Assembly: GCA_031273295.1 (NCBI GenBank)
Contig: JAISSD010000005.1
Location: 1-43,478, forward strand
Reading direction: 5' to 3'
Length of the DNA: 43,478 bases
From: Prevotella sp.
Lineage (GTDB): Bacteria > Bacteroidota > Bacteroidia > Bacteroidales > Dysgonomonadaceae
The notes beneath the pieces were generated by a model. It made no database searches. It had not been told where the DNA came from and saw nothing but the letters and a program-made list of their open reading frames with translations. Made by a program: the position numbers and the translations under genes. Below are positions 9,491 through 19,766 of this stretch, one piece after another (the first letter of the stretch is position 1; each line of letters opens with the position of its first letter).

Positions 9491-10315
9491 ATGCTGAATA
9501 TTTTCGGTTCAAACAGGAAGCCTGAAAGAATCTCTCCTTTCAAGAAAGAAGATATGCAGGAATATATCGATAAAAACAGGGCAATATTGGATACCATAGA
9601 TAATTGGATTGACGACCGGGCATTTTCCGAATCTTTTTTTAATTACGGAGCGCCCGATCATATAAAAAAGGATATCAATAAAAAAATCAATACGGACATT
9701 ACTTATTCCGATATAATGGTTTATATTGCAAACAAATATTTCCGGACAGTCAACTACCTGGAAATAGGCGTTTCTGTTGGTAAAAATTTTCTGCAAGTAA
9801 TAAACTCCTGTCCGGGCCTGGCAAACGCATCCGGATTTGACATTGAAAATATTAATCCTGTACTGGAAAAGCAATTATCATTGATATCCGAAGAAAAATG
9901 GGATACTCTCCCCAATTCCATAAAGAAGGATAGATCTTCTTTGAGAAAATACTCTTTCGGTAAAATTCCATCAATAAACTATCTGAGCGGCGATGTATGG
10001 GATGAAAACAATTGGGCTAAAATGAAAAACAGCAGTTTTAACCTCATTTTTTCCGATGCATTGCATACCCCGGAAGCCATTATTTTCGAATTTGAAATGC
10101 TGGTAAAATATAACTTGTGCGCAGAAAAATTTGTTATTGTATGGGATGATATCGTGGGTGGAATGCAAGAGGCATTTTTCAAAATATACAGGAAGTACAA
10201 TAAAAAATTCAATGCCAAAGAATATTATTTAATAAATACGAACGGATGGGTTGGCCAGTATGAACAGGAACATTCAATAGGCATAATCTCAAATTTTAAA
10301 TTCCGAAACCCATGA
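9491..10315 (+). CDS. Class I SAM-dependent methyltransferase-like protein
   Basis: YLEIGVSVGKNFLQV...GFDIENINP...FNLIFSDALHTPE. Confidence 0.6.
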   Translation: MLNIFGSNRKPERISPFKKEDMQEYIDKNRAILDTIDNWIDDRAFSESFFNYGAPDHIKKDINKKINTDITYSDIMVYIANKYFRTVNYLEIGVSVGKNFLQVINSCPGLANASGFDIENINPVLEKQLSLISEEKWDTLPNSIKKDRSSLRKYSFGKIPSINYLSGDVWDENNWAKMKNSSFNLIFSDALHTPEAIIFEFEMLVKYNLCAEKFVIVWDDIVGGMQEAFFKIYRKYNKKFNAKEYYLINTNGWVGQYEQEHSIGIISNFKFRNP

Positions 10316-11196
10316 AAGTTGCGCTTACCGCTTTATCCGATGAAGCATTTAAAGTTAGCAGATCACAACTGGAGGAATCTGTAAATTTAACCAACAAAAA
10401 CATTTTGGTTCATTCCCATGATTTTCACGAGATTGAATCGACTTCTTTTTACAGGGAAAACCATCATATATTCAAAGATAAAAAAGGGCTTGGCTATTGG
10501 CTGTGGAAGCCTTATATCATATATCAGGAACTGTTAAATCTGGATGACGGGGATGTTCTGATATATAGCGATTCCGAAATAAAAGTGATGGATTCTTTGG
10601 AACCGCTTGTAAAATTGACGGAAAAACAACCCGTTGTCGTTTTCGGAAACGGAAATCTTCTAAATTCCGCATGGGCCAAAAGAGATTGTTTTATCCTCAT
10701 GGATTGCGACGCCCCTGATTACTGGTATTCAGCCCATTGTGACGCCGCATTTATTGTCTTTAAAAAGTGTAGACTAACAATGGAGTTTGTTGAAAAGTGG
10801 CTGACTTATTGCAAGAACGAAAATATTTTAACCGATCTGCCCAATATATGCGGAAAAGAAAATCTTTCGGATTTTATGGATCATCGATGGGATCAATCGG
10901 TATTATCCTTACTGGCTCAAAGATACAAATTAAACATTTTCAGAGCGCCTACGCAATTTGGTAATTTTTACAAGACGCATGAATTTAGAGTCCCTGGTGA
11001 ATATAAATGTATAAGTCAAGCGATTCAATCATCCCTGGATCATTACGCCGCAATTCCCTATTACAATTCTCCTTATTTTCAATTGTTGGATCACCACAGA
11101 TCCGTCAAGAAAAATATGGTAAATGCAGCTAAAAGATCCCGGATATTATCGAAGATTGATGGTTTAAAGACCCGATTGAAGAAATTATTAAAATAA
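10312..11196 (+). CDS. Putative glycosyltransferase-like protein of polysaccharide cluster
   Basis: KGLGYWLWKPYIIYQELLNLDDGDVLIYSDSEI; cluster context; family not firmly recognised. Confidence 0.5.
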   Translation: MKVALTALSDEAFKVSRSQLEESVNLTNKNILVHSHDFHEIESTSFYRENHHIFKDKKGLGYWLWKPYIIYQELLNLDDGDVLIYSDSEIKVMDSLEPLVKLTEKQPVVVFGNGNLLNSAWAKRDCFILMDCDAPDYWYSAHCDAAFIVFKKCRLTMEFVEKWLTYCKNENILTDLPNICGKENLSDFMDHRWDQSVLSLLAQRYKLNIFRAPTQFGNFYKTHEFRVPGEYKCISQAIQSSLDHYAAIPYYNSPYFQLLDHHRSVKKNMVNAAKRSRILSKIDGLKTRLKKLLK

Positions 11197-11904
11197 ATGC
11201 ATATGCTTAAAAACATCGTAAAACACATATTGCAAAAGCCAAAGCCGGAAATACCCCTTGCAAAAAAGTCATATTCCCAATGCGGTGAAGACCTGATAAT
11301 ATCTTACCTGTTCAATCTGAGAGGCATTGCATGTCCGACTTATATTGATATGGGAGCGCATGACCCTTATTTCCTTAGCAATACGGCTCTGTTTTATGAA
11401 AGAGGGGCCAGAGGTATCAATATAGAAGCCAATCCGTTACTGATCGATAATTTTAATAGAGAAAGGCCAAATGACATAAATCTAAATATCGGCATAAGCA
11501 ATAAAATAGACGCCATCGACTTTTTTATTATGGAAGACAGCACATTAAGTACTTTCTCCAGGACGGAGTGCGACAGAATGATCTCGTTGGGAAAACCGCT
11601 CAAAGAAATACGGACAATCCCAACAACAACAGTATCCGAAATAATTGAAACGTATCACAACGGGATTTCACCCGATCTCATGAGTTTGGATATCGAAGGC
11701 CTGGATTATATCATCCTGAAAGACATCGATTATCGGAAAACAGGGCCAAAAGTTATTTGTGTCGAGGCCGCGGACTACTCCCCCATTGGCGCAGGTAAAC
11801 GAAGAAACGACATAATAGATCTGCTGGCAGACAATGGATATTATGAATATGCAAATACAAATCTAAACGCCATTATGGTCAAAAAAGATTTTTGGTTTAT
11901 ATAG
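11197..11904 (+). CDS. FkbM family methyltransferase
   Basis: SQCGEDLIISYLF...TYIDMGAHDPYFLSNTALFYERGARGINIEANP...LMSLDIEGLD. Confidence 0.85.
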   Translation: MHMLKNIVKHILQKPKPEIPLAKKSYSQCGEDLIISYLFNLRGIACPTYIDMGAHDPYFLSNTALFYERGARGINIEANPLLIDNFNRERPNDINLNIGISNKIDAIDFFIMEDSTLSTFSRTECDRMISLGKPLKEIRTIPTTTVSEIIETYHNGISPDLMSLDIEGLDYIILKDIDYRKTGPKVICVEAADYSPIGAGKRRNDIIDLLADNGYYEYANTNLNAIMVKKDFWFI

Positions 11905-12734
11905 ACAACAAAAACAGTTATATGCCTCCTTTATTTTCCATCATAATACCAACCTGTAATTCATCTCTTACAATAAAGGAATGTATTGAAAGCATTTTAT
12001 CCCAATCATTCTCTGATTTTGAGATACTGGTTATGGACGGCTTGTCTGACGATGAAACCTTGAATACGATCAAATCATACAATGATAAACGTATCCGGAT
12101 ATATTCGGAGAAAGATTCCGGAGTGTATGACGCCATGAATAAAGGAATAAACAAAGCGAATGGAGAATGGTTGTACTTTCTGGGCAGCGATGATAGATTG
12201 TATGACGGCAAGGTTCTGGAAACAATATTTCCGGATATCCGGAAAACCAAAAAGAAAATCGTATACGGCAATGTCGAGATCACAGGCGATAGCGGTTGGG
12301 CTAAAGACGGCAATATATATGACGGATATTTTGATTTGGATAAATTATTACGAAAAAACATCTGCCATCAAGGTATTTTCTATCATAGATCTGTTTTTGA
12401 GACAATGGGAAATTATAATGTATCATACAAGATATGCGCCGATTATGATTTCAATTTAAAATGTTACGCCAATTATAAATTTCTATATGTAGATTTAGTT
12501 ATCGCTAAATTTACAGGCGGAAATACGAGCTTCTCAAAGACAGATTCAAAATACAGTGAAGACAGGTGGGCAAATATAGCAAATTATTACAAATGGCATT
12601 TGCACAACAAGGCTTTCACGCCTTATCTTTCCGGTTTTGAACATCTTGGAAGTGAAGATATTGTTATCAAAATTCAAATACTGATACATAAGATCAAACA
12701 TAAATCAAGAACAATTAAACGCTTAAAGATATAA
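11892..12734 (+). CDS. Glycosyltransferase family 2
   Basis: FSIIIPTCNSSLTIKECIESILSQSFSDFEILVMDGLSDDET. Confidence 0.9.
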   Translation: MVYIDNKNSYMPPLFSIIIPTCNSSLTIKECIESILSQSFSDFEILVMDGLSDDETLNTIKSYNDKRIRIYSEKDSGVYDAMNKGINKANGEWLYFLGSDDRLYDGKVLETIFPDIRKTKKKIVYGNVEITGDSGWAKDGNIYDGYFDLDKLLRKNICHQGIFYHRSVFETMGNYNVSYKICADYDFNLKCYANYKFLYVDLVIAKFTGGNTSFSKTDSKYSEDRWANIANYYKWHLHNKAFTPYLSGFEHLGSEDIVIKIQILIHKIKHKSRTIKRLKI

Positions 12735-13966
12735 TGATAAGACCAGTTGCCATTTATCTGCCACAATTTCACCCGATTCCCGAAAATGATGAAGCCTGGG
12801 GCAAAGGATTTACGGAGTGGACAAATGTAGCCAAGGCCAAACCGCTATTTAAAGGTCATTATCAACCGCATGTTCCGCATGAAGATATAGGATATTACGA
12901 TTTGCGCGACCCTGAGATCCTTGTAAAACAGGCGGCTATAGCTAAAAAATACGGGATTTACGGTTTCGCGTTTTATCACTACTGGTTTAATGGCAAGCAG
13001 CTGTTAAACAAGCCTTTAGACAACATGTTGCAATTGGGAAAGCCTGATTTTCCTTTTTTGTATATCTGGGCAAACGAAAATTGGACAAAAAGATGGGATG
13101 GATTGGACAACGAAATTATTATAAAGCAGGATTACTCTTTTGAGGATGATATGGAACATATCAAATATCTTTGCGAACACGTTTTTTGTGACGAAAGATA
13201 TATTAAAATAGACGACAAACCTGTTTTTATTATATACCGGACGGAATTGTTTCCCAATATAAAAGAGACTGTTAAAATTTGGAGAAAAAAAACAAAAGAA
13301 TACGGATACAACGACTTGTATCTCATCAGGATAGACAGTTTCATCAAGAATATTGATCCTTTGGAGCCGGGCTTTGATGCAGCTGTAGAATTTGCTCCCG
13401 ATTTTTTCGAATCCGGAGCTAAAATAGCGACCGATAGCAACTTGCAGATGTTTGATTACCATCAAATTATCAAATATCAGTTTTTTAAGAGAGAACAATC
13501 TTATCCAAGATATAGAATGGTTTTCCCGGCATGGGACAATACCGCCCGAAAAGAAGAGAACGGCGCTGTTTTCAGAAATAGCTGTTTGGACGCATTCCGG
13601 TTTTCATTGGAGGAGTCAATAAATTATACAGCCCGAAAGTTTAAAGATACGCAACAATTTCTTTTTATAAATGCGTGGAACGAATGGGGGGAAGGATGCC
13701 ATATTGAACCCGATAAAAAAAACGGATATTCATATTTGGAGATAATATCCAAAGCATTGAATAGTGACATGGAACACTTCCGGGATCATTATTTGGAAGA
13801 TCTGGAACTTGAACTCAAAAGTTCCATCATGGATCATTTGAATAAACACAATGAAACCGAAAGCTTAAAGAGAGAACTGAATGCCTTGAAAAGCGTTGTA
13901 AATTCGAGACGGCACCGGTTTATTGAAAAATTATATGCCAAATATCAAAATTTCAGAAATGCCTGA
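12734..13966 (+). CDS. WbsX-like (GH99-like) glycan-modifying protein
   Basis: RPVAIYLPQFHPIPENDEAWGKGFTEWTNVAKAKPLFKGHYQPHVP; FYHYWFNGKQLL; NAWNEWGEGCHIEPD. Confidence 0.88.
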   Translation: MIRPVAIYLPQFHPIPENDEAWGKGFTEWTNVAKAKPLFKGHYQPHVPHEDIGYYDLRDPEILVKQAAIAKKYGIYGFAFYHYWFNGKQLLNKPLDNMLQLGKPDFPFLYIWANENWTKRWDGLDNEIIIKQDYSFEDDMEHIKYLCEHVFCDERYIKIDDKPVFIIYRTELFPNIKETVKIWRKKTKEYGYNDLYLIRIDSFIKNIDPLEPGFDAAVEFAPDFFESGAKIATDSNLQMFDYHQIIKYQFFKREQSYPRYRMVFPAWDNTARKEENGAVFRNSCLDAFRFSLEESINYTARKFKDTQQFLFINAWNEWGEGCHIEPDKKNGYSYLEIISKALNSDMEHFRDHYLEDLELELKSSIMDHLNKHNETESLKRELNALKSVVNSRRHRFIEKLYAKYQNFRNA

Positions 13967-14912
13967 AATATCCGTCATAGTACCCAATTACAATCATGCT
14001 CCGTTTTTAAAACAGCGTATCGATAGCATTTTAAATCAAACCTGTCAGGATTTCGAGTTAATAATTTTGGACGACGGTTCGACGGATAATAGCAAAGAGA
14101 TCATAGAACAATACCGGAATCAACCCAAAGTCAGCCGCATTGTTTATAATACCGTCAACTCCGGTTCTCCTTTTAAACAATGGCGTAAAGGCATTGAACT
14201 GGCAAAAGGAAAATATATATGGATTGCGGAAAGCGACGATTTCTCGGACGTTTTATTTCTTGAATATGCAATGAAATCGATTGTAGAATATCGATCAATA
14301 TTGGCATTTTGTTCATCAAGCATCATTGACGGGAACAACAGGACATTAAGTCAAAAACCTTTTATACTGGAAAAAGAGGCGCTGGACGTTCAATCATTTT
14401 TAAAACAACACCTGCTCTTCGGAAGCCGGATTTACAATGCAAGTATGGCTGTTTTAAAAAAAGAGGCAATAGAAAATATGGATTGGGATAAAATATCAAA
14501 CCTGAAATACTGCGGCGATTGGCTTTTTTGGGCAAGCCTGCTAAAAAAGCATCCGGCTGATAATGTATCGGAAGTAAAACTGTATCTCAATTATTTTAGG
14601 ACTCATAACAAAAACGTATCAAACAAAGCCGAGAAAGAGGGTAAAACTTTCACGGAAGGATTACCCGTATCCATTGGCATTGCAAAAAGCATAAATAGAA
14701 AAAGAGACCTGTCCTTTTCAAAACAATGGCATAAAAATTGGGTTTTATGTAGAAAATATTATAAATTTACCAAAAAGACCAATTTGAAAATATTCTTTTT
14801 CTTTTTAAGAAAACAACCCTCTATATTGTTTTTTGAAATAAAAGAACGTTTTGAGCGGCGAGCGTGTAATCCAAACAAGTTTGGCTTTTGCCGAACCGCG
14901 AAAAACGACTGA
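13935..14912 (+). CDS. Glycosyltransferase family 2
   Basis: ISVIVPNYNHAPFLKQRIDSILNQTCQDFELIILDDGSTDNS; ATG at 13935 preferred over the TTG at 13923. Confidence 0.88.
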   Translation: MPNIKISEMPEISVIVPNYNHAPFLKQRIDSILNQTCQDFELIILDDGSTDNSKEIIEQYRNQPKVSRIVYNTVNSGSPFKQWRKGIELAKGKYIWIAESDDFSDVLFLEYAMKSIVEYRSILAFCSSSIIDGNNRTLSQKPFILEKEALDVQSFLKQHLLFGSRIYNASMAVLKKEAIENMDWDKISNLKYCGDWLFWASLLKKHPADNVSEVKLYLNYFRTHNKNVSNKAEKEGKTFTEGLPVSIGIAKSINRKRDLSFSKQWHKNWVLCRKYYKFTKKTNLKIFFFFLRKQPSILFFEIKERFERRACNPNKFGFCRTAKND

Positions 14913-14938
14913 ATTTATTGAACAGTTTTCATAAATGA

Positions 14939-15943
14939 ATGATGATACATCCGGATACCGAATCGCCATTGATCTCTGTCATTATGCCGGCCTACAATGC
15001 GGGAGCATATATTAATGAAGCTATAAACAGTATTCTCCGGCAAACTTGTACAAACTTTGAATTTCTAATTATAGACGACGGTTCCCCGGATAATACCGCC
15101 GAAGAAATAAAAAAATTCGATGACTCGAGAATTGTTTTTATACAAAACCGGAAAAACAAAGGATTGATCATCACATTAAATGATGCAATGCAAAGAACAC
15201 GGGGTAAATATATTGCCCGGATGGACGCCGACGACACATGCAGTCCCGACCGCCTCGAGAAACAAATGGAATACATGGAAAAGCATCCGGAAATTTCAAT
15301 ACTGGGCGCAAATATGGTATATATGACGGAAAAACATGTCACAAATTTCCCCGAAAAGTGCAACGAACTGAAAATACAGTTGATGGAAGGAAACAAGATA
15401 TCACATCCAACCGTAATGATAAGACGGGATGATATATTTGCAAAGAATCTGAAATACAATGAGAATTACCCTTCCGCTGAAGATTACAAGATGTGGACCG
15501 ACGCCATCTCCATGGGATTCAATATAGAAAATCTGCCGGATGTGTTATATCAATATCGCACACACCCCGCGCAAACTACTGCATTGAAACTCGATGAACA
15601 GAATGCAACTGTAAAAAAAATCAGAATGGAATATTGTAAAAAATTCACAAAAAACAAAAACAGCTTAAATGATAACGAAATAGATATGATTAGCCGCCGG
15701 TTTGAATATATCGATCCTCCGAAACCGATCTTTGACCTTGTGTATAAAGTAAGAAAAATAAATTCCATAAATAAATTTTTCGATATGGATACTTACAACA
15801 AATATTTAAAGGATACCCTTTATACATACCTTGCAAAAAAAGACGTCCCGGATATTCTTAAAGAAAAAAACTATGATCTGGAGTTCAAGTTATGGATTCT
15901 AAAAGTCTATATCGACAAATGGATAAAAAACACCGTCTCTTAA
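14939..15943 (+). CDS. Glycosyltransferase family 2
   Basis: PLISVIMPAYNAGAYINEAINSILRQTCTNFEFLIIDDGSPDNT. Confidence 0.9.
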   Translation: MMIHPDTESPLISVIMPAYNAGAYINEAINSILRQTCTNFEFLIIDDGSPDNTAEEIKKFDDSRIVFIQNRKNKGLIITLNDAMQRTRGKYIARMDADDTCSPDRLEKQMEYMEKHPEISILGANMVYMTEKHVTNFPEKCNELKIQLMEGNKISHPTVMIRRDDIFAKNLKYNENYPSAEDYKMWTDAISMGFNIENLPDVLYQYRTHPAQTTALKLDEQNATVKKIRMEYCKKFTKNKNSLNDNEIDMISRRFEYIDPPKPIFDLVYKVRKINSINKFFDMDTYNKYLKDTLYTYLAKKDVPDILKEKNYDLEFKLWILKVYIDKWIKNTVS

Positions 15944-15962
15944 CAGTCAAAAGAACGTATTT

Positions 15963-17198
15963 ATGATGAAAACCGTTCACATTTCAACAGGGATAACAGG
16001 AGGAGGAGCCGGTATCGCCGCACTCAGGCTACATCGAAGCCTGATGAAACATGCGGATATACAATCCGAATTCGTTCAGAGATTTCCTGTTGACCCGGAA
16101 TTTGCCGCTATCAATAATATTTATACGGCAAATACAGGCCGTTCATTTATGATCAGGGCTTTAAAGAGATACAACCTGCATGCCGAACATTTTCACCGGG
16201 TGAAACTAAACAAATATCCCCCAAATTACGAGATAGCGACATTTGCTACCACATCGTACAGACTGGAACAGCTACCGATAATAAAAGAAGCGGATATTAT
16301 CCATTTGCACTGGGTTTCCGAATTTCTGAATTATCCTACTTTCTTCAAGAATGTGAAACAGCCTGTTGTCTGGACATTACATGATATAAATCCCTTTGCG
16401 GGTATGTTCCACTTCGAATCCGACAGGCTAAAAAATATGGATACATACAAAAAACCGGATGAACAGACAAGAAAAATTAAAACGAGATCAATAAACAGGA
16501 AAGATAATATTCATATCGTCTGCCTTTCGGAATGGATGAAGAAAAAATCGGAAGCGAGTGAAGCCTTGGGGCGCTACCCCCATTATTTGATACCCAACGG
16601 ACTTGATCTTTCAGATTATCCGGTTATGGACAAGACTGCCGCAAAACAAAAAGCAGGAGTAAACTGCGGCCTCAAAACTTTTATAATAGTAGGCGCGCAG
16701 CTAGGCAATATACAGAAAGGGTTCCCCCTGTTTTTTGATACTGTAAACAAAATGAACAGGTCTGATTTCCAGTTAATTTCAATTGGCCGTTTGCCGGATA
16801 ATTTAAAAGTCGGAAACAACATTAACCATATCCATTTTGAAAAAATAACCGAGATCCCCGAACTCAACAGTCTGTATTCTGCCGCCGACCTTACAATTAT
16901 ACCTTCACTTGAAGACAATCTGCCGAACGTCATGCTTGAATCGTTTGCCAACGGCGTACCTGTCATGAGTTTCAGCAATGGAGGCATGGCCGAACATGTA
17001 AAAACCGGAGAAAACGGCATACGGATAAACGAGACCGGCGTAAAGCCTTTGATGCAAAGCCTTGAAGATTTTTTGGATAACAAGTATGCCTTTGACAGCA
17101 AAGCAATAAGGGATTATGCCGTAAATACATTTTCCGACACTCTCCAAACAGAGAGATACATACGGTTATATAAAGACATATCAAACAATAAAAGATGA
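15963..17198 (+). CDS. Glycosyltransferase family 4
   Basis: HISTGITGGGAGIAALRLHRSL; IPSLEDNLPNVMLESFANGVPVMSFSNGGMAEHV. Confidence 0.9.
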   Translation: MMKTVHISTGITGGGAGIAALRLHRSLMKHADIQSEFVQRFPVDPEFAAINNIYTANTGRSFMIRALKRYNLHAEHFHRVKLNKYPPNYEIATFATTSYRLEQLPIIKEADIIHLHWVSEFLNYPTFFKNVKQPVVWTLHDINPFAGMFHFESDRLKNMDTYKKPDEQTRKIKTRSINRKDNIHIVCLSEWMKKKSEASEALGRYPHYLIPNGLDLSDYPVMDKTAAKQKAGVNCGLKTFIIVGAQLGNIQKGFPLFFDTVNKMNRSDFQLISIGRLPDNLKVGNNINHIHFEKITEIPELNSLYSAADLTIIPSLEDNLPNVMLESFANGVPVMSFSNGGMAEHVKTGENGIRINETGVKPLMQSLEDFLDNKYAFDSKAIRDYAVNTFSDTLQTERYIRLYKDISNNKR

Positions 17199-17983
17199 AA
17201 CTATCCATTATTACAATCAATTACAATAATGCGGGCGGACTGGAAAGAACCTTTGATAGTGTTGTATCTCAAGGCTATTCCGGCTTTGAACATATAGTCA
17301 TCGATGGAGGCTCTACCGACGCCAGCATAGAGGTTATAAAAAAATACGGTCAACATGTAACCTACTGGGTCAGCGAACCTGACAATGGCATTTACAATGC
17401 AATGAATAAAGGTATCGGGCAGACCGCCGGAGAGTACCTGTTGTTTCTTAATAGTGGAGATACACTCTGCCGGGATGCGAATCTGAAACAACTGACAGGT
17501 CACTTGACAGGGGAAGACATTATTTACTTTAACCTGGAGGTGTGCGACACGGCAAATAATAACAGGTTCATCAAAACATATCCCGATATCCTTGATTTCA
17601 AATACTTTGCAGAAGACTCCCTACCCCACATGGGTAGCTTCATAAAAAGAGATCTTCTGGTAAAATACGGCGGCTATTCCGAAAAAATGAAAATAGTTTC
17701 CGATTGGGCCTTCTTTGTAGACGCCGTCTGCCTTCGCCATTGCACATACAGGCATGTTGAGGGTTATTTTTCCACATTCTATCTGGACGGAACAAGTTCC
17801 GACGCCCAAAACCGCCGCTTGCTAATGACCGAAAGAGATAACCATATCGCATCTGCGTACAAGCTCTATGACAGTTTGTATAAAGACTGGATGAATAAAA
17901 AGCAGGAACTGTACAAACCGAAAATTTCTGCAAACGTAAAATTTCTAAAAAAGACAGGTCTGCTAAAATGGCTGAAACGTTGA
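17195..17983 (+). CDS. Glycosyltransferase family 2
   Basis: LSIITINYNNAGGLERTFDSVVSQGYSGFEHIVIDGGSTDAS; ATGA overlap with upstream gene. Confidence 0.9.
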   Translation: MKLSIITINYNNAGGLERTFDSVVSQGYSGFEHIVIDGGSTDASIEVIKKYGQHVTYWVSEPDNGIYNAMNKGIGQTAGEYLLFLNSGDTLCRDANLKQLTGHLTGEDIIYFNLEVCDTANNNRFIKTYPDILDFKYFAEDSLPHMGSFIKRDLLVKYGGYSEKMKIVSDWAFFVDAVCLRHCTYRHVEGYFSTFYLDGTSSDAQNRRLLMTERDNHIASAYKLYDSLYKDWMNKKQELYKPKISANVKFLKKTGLLKWLKR

Positions 17984-18846
17984 ACAGTATCACAAACCCG
18001 AAGATATCGATAATTGTTCCCTGTTACAATCAGGACAAATATTTGCCCGATACGCTGCAATCCGTGTTAAACCAGGATTACGCCAATTGGGAATGTATCA
18101 TTGTAAATGACGGCTCGCCGGATAATACCGAAGAGGTAGCCGGACTATGGACAGCAAAAGACAATCGCTTCAGGTATTTCAAGAAAGAAAATGGAGGGTT
18201 ATCCGACGCACGCAATTTCGGTATAAAACACGCCTCGGGCGAATATATTCTGCCATTGGACTCCGATGACAAAATAGGGCCGCAATACACAAGCGAAGCC
18301 ATGGATGTTTTCAGGAATGACCCTGAAGTAAAGGTTGTGTACAGTAACCTTGTTTTATTCGGAACGAAAAACCGGAAATTCAGAACTCCTGATTTCGATT
18401 ATAAAAAATTGTTTGAAGAGAACCTGATCTTTTGTTCGGGAATATACCGGAAGAGCGATTTTTTGCAAACACCGGGTTACAATACCAATATGACGGGAGG
18501 TCTCGAAGACTGGGATTTCTGGCTGGGATTTATCAAAAAAGACGATAAAGTCGTCAAACTGGAAAAGTACCATTTCTACTATCGGATAAAAGAAGTTTCC
18601 ATGCTGTCGTCTCTTGATAAAGAGCAAAATGAACGATTGCTTCTTCAAATCTTCAAAAATCATCTATCTTTGTATCTTGAATACTTTAACCCCGTAAGGG
18701 AACATATCGAGGCAAAATATTTTAGAGAAAAAGCCAGTCTGTACAGGAACTCCATCGAATACAAGACAGGGAACTTTCTATGCTCCCCCGTCAAGTTTAT
18801 GGGAAAAGTATTCCGCAGGGTTTTTTCACAGAGAAAATCGGATTGA
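17968..18846 (+). CDS. Glycosyltransferase family 2
   Basis: ISIIVPCYNQDKYLPDTLQSVLNQDYANWECIIVNDGSPDNT. Confidence 0.9.
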   Translation: MAETLNSITNPKISIIVPCYNQDKYLPDTLQSVLNQDYANWECIIVNDGSPDNTEEVAGLWTAKDNRFRYFKKENGGLSDARNFGIKHASGEYILPLDSDDKIGPQYTSEAMDVFRNDPEVKVVYSNLVLFGTKNRKFRTPDFDYKKLFEENLIFCSGIYRKSDFLQTPGYNTNMTGGLEDWDFWLGFIKKDDKVVKLEKYHFYYRIKEVSMLSSLDKEQNERLLLQIFKNHLSLYLEYFNPVREHIEAKYFREKASLYRNSIEYKTGNFLCSPVKFMGKVFRRVFSQRKSD

Positions 18847-18857
18847 TACAAACTGTT

Positions 18858-19712
18858 ATGAAAATAAACGTCATACTCGTCACCTACAATCATGCCGGAT
18901 ATATACGCCAGGCGCTCGAAAGCATACTGATGCAAAAAACGGCGCACGATGTGGAAATTATTGTGGCGGACGATTGTTCGACCGATAATACGGTAGACAT
19001 AATTAAAGAATATACGGACAAGACGTCTTTTACTTTCAATTTTTTGTCGTCTCTCCATAACGCAGGCTACAACAAAAACTACCGGCAAGCCTTTGCCGCC
19101 TGCACGGGAGACTATGTGGCCATTATGGAAGGAGATGACTATTGGGTAAAACCGAATCATTTACAAAACCATATTGATTTTTTAGAAAAACATTCCGGTG
19201 CTTCCATGAGTTACAACAGGCATATACGGCTGTTTGCCGGCCAGGACAGGGAAGAAATATTCGATTGGGTCGACGCCAGGGATCATGAACAGGTTACTAC
19301 CGAAGATCTGGCTTTGGGAAACCGCATAGGAAACCTTTCCTGCTGCGTCTTCAGAGGAAAACATATACAGGGTCTCGATCAAAAGCTTTTCGACATGGAG
19401 ATTGCCGACTGGATGCTGGGAATGTATATGGGACAGTTCGGCCCTCTGCTTTATCTGAAAGATGCGACTACCGCATACCGTATTCACGACAACGGACAAT
19501 GGTCGCGTATGAACGGCAAAGCGCAATGTATGAGAGTTTTGGATTTAATAAACGAATATGACAAGTATTTCAACTATAAATATACGGAGGCTTTTACAAA
19601 ACATAAACGAAGGCTGGAAATACTGCTTTATGGCGATAAATCGCTAAAAGGACGTATAAAAAATATTACGCCCGGATCTATCCGGAAATTTTACAGAAAA
19701 CTTTTTAACTAA
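18858..19712 (+). CDS. Glycosyltransferase family 2
   Basis: MKINVILVTYNHAGYIRQALESILMQ...VADDCSTDNT; internal ATG at 18858 preferred. Confidence 0.9.
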   Translation: MKINVILVTYNHAGYIRQALESILMQKTAHDVEIIVADDCSTDNTVDIIKEYTDKTSFTFNFLSSLHNAGYNKNYRQAFAACTGDYVAIMEGDDYWVKPNHLQNHIDFLEKHSGASMSYNRHIRLFAGQDREEIFDWVDARDHEQVTTEDLALGNRIGNLSCCVFRGKHIQGLDQKLFDMEIADWMLGMYMGQFGPLLYLKDATTAYRIHDNGQWSRMNGKAQCMRVLDLINEYDKYFNYKYTEAFTKHKRRLEILLYGDKSLKGRIKNITPGSIRKFYRKLFN

Positions 19713-19766
19713 TTATCCGTTATAATCACAAGTAAAGAAAAACCCTAACCCCTAACTACAGAATAT

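Noticed and set aside
19735-19765. Telomere-like CCCTAACCCCTAAC string before the DegT gene
   Set aside because: Only two degenerate units; short intergenic low-complexity sequence.
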